Shown here in pieces: positions 1 through 5,467 of a stretch of DNA of 7,445 bases (position 1 is the stretch's first letter; every line of letters begins with the position of its first letter). Made by a program: the position numbers and the translations under genes. This stretch comes from Candidatus Aenigmatarchaeota archaeon (lineage in GTDB: Archaea; Aenigmatarchaeota; Aenigmatarchaeia; GW2011-AR5). The stretch spans positions 1 to 7,445 of the forward strand of contig JACQNW010000109.1 of the NCBI GenBank assembly GCA_016202845.1, read 5' to 3'. The notes under the pieces were generated by a model. It did not search any database. It was given only the letters and a program-made list of their open reading frames with translations, and was not told where the DNA came from.

Positions 1-7
1 GACCATA

Positions 8-48
8 ATTGGCTAAAAATGACCAAAAATAACCATAAAATAGCCAAT
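8..48. repeat. AT-rich inverted repeat with A-tract tandem units
   Basis: ATTGGCTA (8-15) and TAGCCAAT (41-48) are perfect 8-bp inverted arms. The spacer holds three loosely repeated units of about 11 nt ending in GACC, AACC and AGCC, and ACCATAA occurs at 2-8 and 32-38. The stretch could be a regulator-binding region for the small ORF at 116, or simply low-complexity intergenic DNA. No function can be assigned. Confidence 0.35.
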
Positions 49-115
49 GAAAAACTTTGAATGGTGTTTTTTATTTTTAATACTTTCATGTTCATAGAAT
101 ATCTAGGTGTTTTGT

Positions 116-244
116 ATGCAGAAAAAGCATGAGGAAAAAAACGAGAATTTGAAAAGATTTGAAGAATTTGTAAAAAAGCATCAGGACGTTTTTAAAAAAC
201 TCGCAGAAGATGCAAAAAAAGGCAAACTCAAAACTAAGAAATAG
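116..244 (+). CDS. Small lysine-rich hypothetical protein (42 aa)
   Basis: An ATG at 116 is preceded by AGGTG (105-109) six bases upstream, a good archaeal ribosome binding site. A T-rich TATA-like stretch lies near 74-82. The 42-residue product (starting MQKKHEEKNE) is extremely charged, with about 16 Lys plus many Glu and Asp, and has the look of one long amphipathic helix or short coiled coil. It has no signal peptide or membrane segment. The TAG at 242-244 lies 10 bp from the stop of the convergent PIN gene. Function is unknown. A nucleic-acid-associated or partner-binding peptide is possible, but this is inference. The ribosome binding site and the helical composition make it more likely real than chance. 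Confidence 0.55.
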   Translation: MQKKHEEKNENLKRFEEFVKKHQDVFKKLAEDAKKGKLKTKK

Positions 245-254
245 CCTGCCTTAG

Positions 255-716
255 TTATATGTATGTCATGGATTTGCCGTACAAAAGATTTTCCCTAATT
301 TTTTCAATAAAATTGTTATCTCCTGACAAAATATAAGAGTCTGTTTCAATAGCCATGTACAGATGCTGAAAATTGAACAATGTTCTTAGCCTGAGTCTAA
401 GCTTGCCTGCCATTTCAACAAGCTTTTCGTCAAATTCGAATTTTTTCATGTAATGCGGATTCTTCATGGACTTCATAAGGTCAGACCACATTTCTTCAAC
501 ATTTTGCATGCTTATATCATGCCCTGTTACAAGCTCTCTCATCACTTCTGCTTTTGTAAGAAAGGAAGTGGTTAATTCCATTTTGTCAATGTTTTCAATT
601 ATGAATTTTGTCTTTTCTGGAAATTTTACATCGCCTTTCCCTTTCAAGTACAACGCCTGATTAATGAAAAAATCAAGAATCATGTTTGTGTCCAAGTAGA
701 GCTTTATCTTGTCCAT
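255..716 (-). CDS. PIN-domain protein (putative ribonuclease, VapC-like)
   Basis: The 153-aa product has PIN-fold hallmarks: an N-terminal strand ending in LDTN with Asp9, a second acidic site in KAEVMRE (Glu57, Glu61), and a C-terminal SGDNNF with Asp133. PIN domains are Mg2+-dependent endoribonucleases, many of them toxins of VapBC pairs, and cleave RNA in the cytoplasm. The position where most families carry a third acidic residue before the hydrophobic A-I helix reads NFQHLYMAI (115-123), with Gln and His instead of Asp, so activity may be altered or the site may be subfamily-specific. Length fits a single PIN domain. A TATA-like CTATTTAT about 25 bp before the ATG implies a leaderless mRNA. 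No adjacent antitoxin gene on the same strand is visible, so a toxin role is unproven. Confidence 0.8.
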   Translation of the reverse strand: MDKIKLYLDTNMILDFFINQALYLKGKGDVKFPEKTKFIIENIDKMELTTSFLTKAEVMRELVTGHDISMQNVEEMWSDLMKSMKNPHYMKKFEFDEKLVEMAGKLRLRLRTLFNFQHLYMAIETDSYILSGDNNFIEKIRENLLYGKSMTYI

Positions 717-737
717 GAGAATGATTGTCGGGAAGGG

Positions 738-745
738 ATAAATAG
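738..745 (-). promoter_or_regulatory. TATA box of the PIN gene
   Basis: CTATTTAT on the minus strand is centred about 25 bp upstream of the ATG at 716, the archaeal spacing that gives a leaderless transcript. A second AT-rich candidate (minus-strand TTTATATATT, near 760-770) would give a leader of some 20 nt. Confidence 0.45.
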
Positions 746-797
746 AAAGCTTTATCTACAATATATAAAACTATCTAAAATTGCCGCTATGCACAGG

Positions 798-832
798 CTA
801 AATAGCTTTTGTATACAGTTTATGGTAAGGTG
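798..832 (+). promoter_or_regulatory. Promoter and ribosome binding site of the regulator operon
   Basis: CTAAATAG (798-805) lies about 25 bp before a predicted transcript start near 826. AAGGTG (827-832) sits six bases before the ATG at 839, an ideal archaeal ribosome binding site. This placement favours ATG 839 over the GTG at 843 as the start of the regulator. The TATA element is within GCTAAATAGC, a near-palindrome that could also bind the regulator itself (inference). Confidence 0.45.
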
Positions 833-838
833 TTAAAA

Positions 839-1065
839 ATGGGTGAACGTCTTTGTCTTGCGAATGATTAAGAAGACTTTATCTACGCCTAAGACTCTGC
901 CACAACTTCTTCAGATAACTAAACTCTCCAAAAGAACGCTTAGGTATAACCTAGCTATTCTGAAGCAACAAAAACAGGTACTTGAGAGACGGTGTAATTT
1001 CAGATATGAGGAAAAAGAAATTTTATCTAATGGAAAATAGAGGTGAAAAATATGAGAAAAGGTGA
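839..1065 (+). pseudogene. Small winged-helix DNA-binding regulator, two apparent frameshifts
   Basis: No single frame covers the gene. Starting at ATG 839 (good ribosome binding site), the first frame gives MGERLCL and then hits TAA at 869. The second frame carries a helix-turn-helix (RMIKKTLSTPKTLPQLLQIT, followed by LSKRTLRYNLAILKQQ with the recognition helix). The third frame, from about 1003, gives a basic wing and tail (DMRKKKFYLM to EKYEKR, TGA 1063-1065). Each junction (near 855-863 and near 1000-1003) needs removal of one base. The rebuilt protein of about 75 aa resembles one winged-helix domain that would bind DNA as a dimer. Its TGA overlaps the next gene's GTG as GTGA, strong support for this reconstruction and for an operon. 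If the frameshifts are real, only a 58-residue fragment from ATG 864 could be made. Confidence 0.6.
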
Positions 1066-1836
1066 AAATCGGTGCAATTAAAGAAACAAAGTATGCTGTG
1101 ATTCAGCATGATAGAATATTAGCAGGTATGCCCTGTAATCGATGTTTCTCGGCTTATAAGTGAAATAGATGGTCGGTCAATACATCTCGGATATGATATA
1201 CACGCAGGATTTTATTTTCCTGATAATTCAGGCTTGAGGTTGATTATAGAGAATATTGGGAAAAATTTTATAATTGAACCGACTCTTGTTGATGAAAGGG
1301 AACAATCTGGTAAAAACCCGTTTTCACCAACGCAGGTATATATAGAGATAAAAGGCAAACCAAAGAGACAAAGAATTTCTGATAGTAGTTCCAGTTACGT
1401 TTCTAAATCTAATCTGGATATGACAAGAATTAAAAATGCTTACAAAACACTTTCACACAACCTTTACGAAGGTTTAGTTAGGCAATTTATAGAAGAGGCT
1501 GAAGCAAGGTCGTCAGAAAGTTTGGGTGAATTTCTTAGACTAATGCACTATTCAATTCTTAGAAAACAATTAGGCGGTTTGTCAAATGTATCAGTTTCTG
1601 AAATGCGTTATGATGTATTTGATATTCAAAGCGGTCATACAGAACATAACGAAGATGTACACAAAGAACAGCAAGTTCTCTATATAGGATTGCATAAATT
1701 GTCCATTGGTGATGATAGAAGCTTTCGTCGTGTTGCTGATAATTTCAGAAAAGCAAGGCAAGAAAGAATTTTGGGTGAAAATCCTAAATATATTATAACG
1801 CCGCAAAACCCAATGCCTTATTTTAGGGATGATTAA
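1062..1836 (+). pseudogene. Unrecognised protein of about 257 aa with one frameshift near 1134
   Basis: Frame one starts at GTG 1062, overlapping the regulator's stop, and reads MKIGAIKETKYAVIQHDRI followed by LAGMP. Skipping one base after the CCC at 1131-1133 joins it to a long open frame, VIDVSRLISEIDG and onward, to TAA 1834-1836. Without the join, only a TTG at 1234 offers a start for about 200 aa, which would leave coding-like sequence unexplained. The context CCC-T is one on which +1 ribosomal slippage is known, but an extra base is simpler. The protein is soluble, beta-rich at first (HLGYDIHAGFYF, LRLIIENIGK), then helical and charged in the middle, with the C-terminus ending PMPYFRDD. 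I recognise no family. It lies one base before the ATG of the amidohydrolase, so the two are probably co-expressed. Confidence 0.55.
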
Positions 1837-1837
1837 A

Positions 1838-2635
1838 ATGGAAAAAATATGGCTGAATGAAATGACATGGATTGAAGTAGATGAATATCTGAAAACAAAC
1901 GATATAGTTATTGTTCCAATAGGAAGCACAGAACAACACGGCCCTGCCTTGCCGTTGGGCTTGGATACTTATACAGCAATAACGCTTGCCGAAGATGCAG
2001 CCAGACAGACAGGCGTTTTGGTCACGCCTCCTATTTGGTTTGGTGACTCACCACATCATCTCGCTTTTGCAGGAACAGTCTCAATACGTACTGAAGTAGT
2101 AGCAGAATATGTGAAGGATGTGATAAGAAGTTTGGCAAAGCACGGGTTCAAAAAAATACTCATACTAAACGGGCACAAGATAACGAATCTTGATGCGCTC
2201 CATTCCGCAACTAGAAACCTGAAGGAATATGAGCTGCCTCACATTTTCATGGCAGTAATAGACCCAATAAAAATTGGTTCTGCCATAGCAAATAAAATAA
2301 AGGAAAGCAAAGAACACCATTCTGGAGAACTTGAAGCTTCTCATATGCTTCATAAATTTCCCAATCTCGTGCATCTTGACAAATTACCTTCGATTTCTCC
2401 AGACCTGCAAGAGAAATATTCAAAATTCATGAAGTCTGACTTGTTTTCTGGAGGCGATTCCATAGACATAGTATGGTCTAGTGAAGAACAGAAAAACTTT
2501 ACAGAAAATACAGGTTCTTTTTCAGATGCTACAAAAGCAACTGTAAAAAAAGGTGTAGAATATCATGAAGGCATAGTGAACAATATAGTAGATTTTATAA
2601 ATTGGCTGAAGAATAAAAAAGTAAATGGGCTGTAA
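1838..2635 (+). CDS. Creatininase-family metal-dependent amidohydrolase
   Basis: The 265-aa protein has the family's motifs in order: EMTW near residue 8, PIGSTEQHGP (27-36) with Glu32 and His34, LGLDT with Asp43, SPHHLAFAGT (71-80), NGH with His113 and HHSGELEAS (160-168) with Glu164. These are the expected metal ligands. Members hydrolyse cyclic or linear amide bonds; in archaea the family includes creatinine amidohydrolase-like enzymes and ArfB, the formamidopyrimidine deformylase of riboflavin/F420 synthesis. The substrate here cannot be read from sequence. NGHKITN replaces the usual NGHGGN, a difference near the active site. ATG 1838 fits the family N-terminus and follows the upstream stop by one base; an in-frame ATG at 1829 would add three residues and overlap that gene. 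It is the only intact gene of this operon. Confidence 0.85.
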   Translation: MEKIWLNEMTWIEVDEYLKTNDIVIVPIGSTEQHGPALPLGLDTYTAITLAEDAARQTGVLVTPPIWFGDSPHHLAFAGTVSIRTEVVAEYVKDVIRSLAKHGFKKILILNGHKITNLDALHSATRNLKEYELPHIFMAVIDPIKIGSAIANKIKESKEHHSGELEASHMLHKFPNLVHLDKLPSISPDLQEKYSKFMKSDLFSGGDSIDIVWSSEEQKNFTENTGSFSDATKATVKKGVEYHEGIVNNIVDFINWLKNKKVNGL

Positions 2636-2660
2636 AATTGTTATATTTTATCATATAGTC

Positions 2661-2748
2661 GTTTGCGCAGCTTATACTACATCATGCTGTGCAAACTCCT
2701 TATAGATTTTTGCGTTATTGTGAAGTATAAGCAACGCAAAAATCTATA
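2661..2748. repeat. Two tandem hairpins with mutually complementary loops
   Basis: Hairpin A pairs GTTTGCGCAGC (2661-2671) with GCTGTGCAAAC (2686-2696), 11 bp with one G-T mismatch or wobble. Hairpin B pairs a 16-nt arm (2701-2716) perfectly with 2733-2748, around a 16-nt loop. The loops contain GCTTATACT (2670-2678) and AGTATAAGC (2724-2732), exact 9-nt complements, so an RNA could form a kissing complex or an alternative long helix. The element lies between two convergent genes. It may act as a bidirectional terminator, although neither side has a T-tract directly after the stem. As DNA, it could be a recombination or element-end site next to the integrase gene. Function is unassigned. Confidence 0.7.
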
Positions 2749-2764
2749 CAAGTAAAAATCCATT

Positions 2765-4110
2765 CTAAAATCCAGTCGTCTCCACTATATTTTTAGCCAG
2801 CTGCTGCTCGGCTTTTCTTTCTTCCATCCGTCTCAGCATTTCTTTTTCAAATTCTGGGTCGTCAAGAATCTGCTGCATCAGGGCTTTTCTTCCGCCACGA
2901 AGCTGCTTTAGCAGGTTCTGTAGCTCTTTCTGTGCATTGCCAAGCAGCAGAGGCTTGCCGCATTCTGCTCTTTCGCAGTATAAGGCAGAAGGCGAGTTTT
3001 TCGCCTCACAATATGCGCATTCAATAAAGCTTTCTATTTCGTGCTTTGGAAGCTCCAAGCCATTAGACGCTAGAATTACTTCTCTAACTGTTTCGTCATT
3101 AATTTTTACATAACTCCTGCTTATAGTAGAGCCTTCTTCCCAGCCCATTACAGTATGCAGTATAGAACGAGTTACTCTGGGAGCTGAAGCAAGTTCTGTT
3201 GCCCTGCCCTTGCGCAGCGAATACAAAGTTATTCTTTTGTTTTCTATATTGCACTTTGCAGCCAGTTTTTTCAGCATCTTGTTTGCTCCAGAATTATCAA
3301 GTTTTACCCATTTCTCATAGTCTGGGTTAGAAATAGGCTTTCCATTTTTATTTTTTTGCCATCTTTATCCTCCATATACATCTTGTTATCTTTTTTCTTT
3401 GAGAACTGTGTTACCCAAACATCAAAGTCTGCTTTATCTGCAAACGGATGCTTTCTTAACCAGTCTCTCAATGGTTCTGTGGCAGAAACAAGGTAAGAAA
3501 CCCTTCTGCCTTTTGCTCCCTTTAGATATATTTTTGTGTCGTCTTTTTCAAAGATAATATCTGATTTTCTCAAATTAAGCACTTCTTCTGGTCTTCCGCC
3601 TGAGTCAAAGGCTGTCCAAAGCAATGCTTTATGCATGGCGCTATTTGAAGCCTGCGCCATCTTTATGACTTCTTCTCTTGTAAGCATGTCATTGAATGTA
3701 AGCTCTTTTCTCTGTCGCTTTGGAATTGTCGTAGAAATAAATTTTACTTTTGTCGGATATTCGTTTGGTGCAAATTTTTCTTCATCTGGGTCTTCAAGCC
3801 ATTTGTAAAAAACCTTTATTGAAACTCGCAGATTTTTTGTTGTCTTTGCAGACCAGCCAACTTTTTAAGACTTTGTTACAATGCTTTCAATATCTTTCTT
3901 TGTCAGCTTTTCAAACGGTTCTGTTACCCAGCCACACAAATTTATCTGCGTCAATGGGCTTAGATATTTCAGGCATGTGTTTGCTGCCTTTCCTTTGGCT
4001 TTCCTTGACTCTATAAAATCTATAATCCTTCTCCTGTTTGAAAGCAGTATTCGCTTATCGTCCTCAAGCCTTTTCAGATATTTCTCAAGCCTTTCGTCAG
4101 CACTAACCAT
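2765..4110 (-). pseudogene. Tyrosine recombinase/integrase with zinc ribbon, disrupted
   Basis: Three reading segments join into one integrase of about 448 aa. The first (from ATG 4110, MVSADERLEKY) is the SAM-like core-binding domain and ends at an in-frame TAA near 3867. The same frame continues as KVGWSAKTTKN into MLTREEV, with the catalytic Arg in SGGRPEEVLNL. At an A7 run (about 3350-3356) one missing A shifts the frame; the next frame carries GKPISNPDYEKW, then LYSLRKGRATEL (second Arg, Tyr replacing the usual His) and the nucleophilic Tyr in ISRSYVKI. A CAYC...C...C zinc ribbon and a charged tail follow. Such enzymes integrate elements by strand exchange at tRNA genes. ATG 4110 lies 60 bp from the tRNA-Lys 3' end. 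With both lesions the enzyme would be dead; assembly error could explain the A7 slip more easily than the stop. Confidence 0.8.
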
Positions 4111-4131
4111 GCTATTTTCTTTCTTGGAAAA

Positions 4132-4139
4132 CTATTTAA
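4132..4139 (-). promoter_or_regulatory. TATA box of the integrase gene
   Basis: TTAAATAG on the minus strand is centred about 25 bp before the ATG at 4110, so the message would be leaderless. It lies in the 59-bp gap between the tRNA-Lys 3' end and the integrase start. Confidence 0.5.
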
Positions 4140-4169
4140 GCTAATCTCCTAATCTGACTTGAAGTTAGA

Positions 4170-4370
4170 TGGGCCCGACGGGATTCGAACCCGCGACTCT
4201 CGGCTTGCTTTCGTCATGGAGCATTTTTTGTGAAATGCTCTAAGGTCTTTTATCTTTATTTTCAAAGATGAGTCTTTGAAACCTATGGAAGCATTCGCTT
4301 CCAAGGTCTTAAGAAGCTGGCACTTCTTTTGATAAAAGGCCGATGCTCTACCAGGCTGAGCTACAGGCCC
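4170..4370 (-). tRNA. tRNA-Lys(TTT) with a 127-nt intron
   Basis: A 38-nt exon (4370-4333) and a 36-nt exon (4205-4170) make a complete 74-nt tRNA. The acceptor stem GGGCCTG pairs with CGGGCCC, the D-arm is GCTC/GAGC, the anticodon stem is TCGGC/GCCGA, the variable loop is GAGTC, the T-arm is GCGGG/CCCGT around TTCGAAT, and the discriminator is A. The loop CTTTTA-A places TTT at 4336-4334, so it decodes lysine AAA and, by wobble, AAG. CCA is not encoded. The intron lies between positions 37 and 38, the commonest archaeal site. The gene is followed on its 3' side by the integrase gene, so its 3' half is the likely attachment site of an integrated element. No second copy of the 3' half is visible between here and position 1. 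Confidence 0.93.
4206..4332 (-). other. BHB intron of tRNA-Lys, four hairpins
   Basis: The splice sites form a textbook bulge-helix-bulge: the four pairs CTTT (anticodon loop) with AAAG, a 3-nt bulge TA|T on the 5' side and a 3-nt bulge CA|A on the 3' side, adjoining the anticodon stem. The inner helix starts poorly. The intron folds into four local hairpins: 4328-4323/4316-4311 (6 bp), 4302-4297/4292-4287 (6 bp, GAAT loop, extended by ACCT/AGGT), 4280-4273/4268-4261 (8 bp) and 4240-4233/4226-4219 (8 bp). AAGACCTT occurs twice (4310-4303 and 4249-4242). It is too short for a homing endonuclease. Confidence 0.85.
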
Positions 4371-4385
4371 ATGATTTATTGAACG

Positions 4386-4422
4386 CTATTGATCAATAGT
4401 CTTGTGCTGAATGATTTATAAG
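4386..4422 (-). promoter_or_regulatory. tRNA-Lys promoter with palindromic start region
   Basis: CTTATAAAT (4422-4414, minus strand) is a strong TATA box. Start of transcription would fall near 4393, inside the perfect 14-nt palindrome CTATTGATCAATAG (4386-4399), giving a 5' leader of about 23 nt to be removed by RNase P. Whether the palindrome is an operator or chance is unknown. Confidence 0.4.
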
Positions 4423-4429
4423 TTTTATC

Positions 4430-5230
4430 TTAGGCTTGTGCAGAAGAAACTCTTGCATTTGGCACTATATGCTCTCCCTCGGCTACTGTGCAGCCATTTC
4501 CTATCACAGCAAACTCGCCTATGTCGGAAGGATTTATTTCACAATCAGAATCAACAATTATTTTTTTAACGCGTGCATTTTTCTTTATGCGTGTATTTGA
4601 AAAAATTACACTTCCTTCAACTTGTGCGCCTTCTTCAATAACACAACCTTCTGCTATCACACTATCCCTGACGTAAGCACCTTTTTGTATTTCAGCGCCT
4701 TCTATTATTGAATGATCCACTCTACCGGCTATTCTTGCTGTCCTGTGATCTCTTTGATTCTTTGAATTTGTATCTATGCCTTTAATGCCATCTATAAGAT
4801 CCATGTTGGTTCGCCAAAATGCTTCAATGGTACCTACATCATTCCAATAACGATCTCCTACATCAAATCCATAGACAGACTGCTGAGAATCACTGACTAA
4901 ACCTGGAAATACATGCTTGCCAAAATCACTCCATCTTGTCTGCCCGGCAAGAACGTTAAATATGCGGCTACTGAAGACATATATTCCTGTGTTCGCCATA
5001 TTGAATTTTATATCTTCAATTCTTGCAGGCTTTTCATTGAACTCTAGTATTCTGCCTTCCGGGCTCATGTTTGCTGTTCCGAGTTCTCCAACAATCCTTT
5101 CAGGAAGCTGCTTGCAAAGCGCAACTGCAATAGTTTCCTGCGTTTGTGAATCAAATGCTTCTATGGCATCTGCTACCCAATAATTATAATGTCCGGCAGC
5201 AACCAGCCTGTCCATTACGTATTCTATCAT
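4430..5230 (-). pseudogene. NDP-sugar nucleotidyltransferase, N-terminally truncated, with left-handed beta-helix
   Basis: The 266-aa frame matches GlgC/RmlA-type enzymes, which make NDP-sugars from sugar-1-phosphate and NTP. It starts in the middle of the fold: LQLANRRMIEYVMDRLVAAG resembles the segment after the nucleotide loop, and the loop itself (LAGGxGTRLxPLT) is absent. After ADAIEAF it jumps to ETIAVAL, omitting the stretch of several tens of residues that normally carries the GD metal-binding Asp. From GRILEFNEKP on it looks intact: NTGIYVF, DVGDRYWNDVGTIEAFW, then hexapeptide repeats such as VIEEGAQVEGSVI forming a beta-helix. The frame is closed by TGA 16 codons before the ATG, and tRNA-Asp lies about 110 bp upstream, so no N-terminus exists nearby. 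It is probably a gene remnant; a non-catalytic paralogue is the alternative. Confidence 0.7.
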
Positions 5231-5287
5231 GCGCCTGTTTGCTAGCTGTAATGAGGAAACTAAGCAAGAAGCCGTTCATACGCCTAC

Positions 5288-5323
5288 CTTTAATTTGACC
5301 ACACAGCAACTGTCAAATTAAAG
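5288..5323. repeat. Perfect 12-bp inverted repeat between tRNA-Asp and the nucleotidyltransferase remnant
   Basis: CTTTAATTTGAC (5288-5299) and GTCAAATTAAAG (5312-5323) are perfect arms around a 12-nt spacer. It follows the T-rich tRNA-Asp terminator on the minus strand and precedes the nucleotidyltransferase frame. It could be a second terminator stem, an operator over an AT-rich promoter (AAATTAAAG), or a scar at the truncation point of that gene. None of these is proven. Confidence 0.6.
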
Positions 5324-5325
5324 TT

Positions 5326-5339
5326 AAAAGAGAAAAAAG
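5326..5339 (-). terminator. T-rich terminator after tRNA-Asp
   Basis: The minus strand reads C, six T, CTC, four T directly after the discriminator base. Archaeal RNA polymerase stops at such T-runs without needing a hairpin. Confidence 0.6.
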
Positions 5340-5374
5340 CGCCTCGATCGGGATTCGAACCCGAGTCAGCGCCG

Positions 5375-5406
5375 AGCTCCCAAAAATTTGGTTAGCAAAT
5401 TTTTGT
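5375..5406 (-). other. 32-nt BHB intron in the anticodon loop of tRNA-Asp
   Basis: It is located between positions 37 and 38. The inner helix CAAAAATTTG/CAAATTTTTG is a perfect 10 bp around the loop CTAAC. Bulges CA|A and CT|C flank a central helix CTGT/GGAG that has one G-G mismatch, so the motif is slightly relaxed. The outer helix is the anticodon stem. Confidence 0.88.
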
Positions 5407-5429
5407 TGACAGGGCACTATGCTGGACCA

Positions 5430-5452
5430 ATGTGCTCAATGCTTCCATTGAT
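5430..5452 (-). other. 23-nt BHB intron in the D-loop of tRNA-Asp
   Basis: The intron folds as TCAATG/CATTGA around a GAAG loop. Below it GTGT pairs with GCAC (the 4-bp central helix), with 3-nt bulges AG|A on the 5' side and AT|T on the 3' side, which is the archaeal splicing geometry. The outer helix is weak (a G-G mismatch, then T-G, A-T, G-C). The 5' strand of the central helix, GTGT, is also the mature D-stem strand, so precursor and product folds compete. Cutting at these points restores a canonical D-loop. Confidence 0.85.
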
Positions 5453-5467
5453 CTACACCATCGAGGC

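Larger units (their letters stand above)
5340..5467 (-). tRNA. tRNA-Asp(GTC) with two introns
   Basis: Three exons (5467-5453, 5429-5407, 5374-5340) splice to a 73-nt tRNA. The acceptor stem GCCTCGA/TCGAGGC pairs perfectly and the discriminator is G, as expected for Asp. The D-arm GTGT/GCAT closes the loop AGTGGTCCA only after the first intron is removed. The anticodon stem is GTGCC/GGCGC, the loop CTGTCAC with GTC at 5410-5408, and the T-arm TCGGG/CCCGA around TTCGAAT. The spliced GGTGTAGTGGTC followed by TAG- or CAGCAT-type sequence is typical of archaeal tRNA-Asp. CCA is not encoded. Unspliced, the D-loop would be about 32 nt, so the D-loop intron is required for a normal tRNA. Confidence 0.92.

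Noticed and set aside
116..716. Toxin-antitoxin pair made of the 42-aa ORF and the PIN gene
   Set aside because: The genes are convergent, not an operon, and the small protein shows no DNA-binding motif.
843..845. GTG at 843 as the regulator start
   Set aside because: It has a poorer position relative to the AAGGTG site than ATG 839, and the residues up to the ATG at 864 fit better from 839 with one base removed.
1052..1081. ATG at 1052 as the start of the gene after the regulator
   Set aside because: It has a good ribosome binding site but ends after nine codons; it lies in another frame inside the regulator's reconstructed tail, and GTG 1062 gives the GTGA overlap.
1234..1236. TTG at 1234 as the true start of the unrecognised gene
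   Set aside because: The frame is coding-like for 100 bases upstream and joins a GTG start coupled to the regulator's stop by a one-base shift.
2701..2748. dif-like or simple tyrosine-recombinase core site
   Set aside because: The arms are separated by 16 nt, whereas such core sites have 6-8 nt between arms; kept only as an open possibility.
4206..4332. Homing endonuclease or ORF inside the tRNA-Lys intron
   Set aside because: It is 127 nt, far too short, with no open frame of interest.
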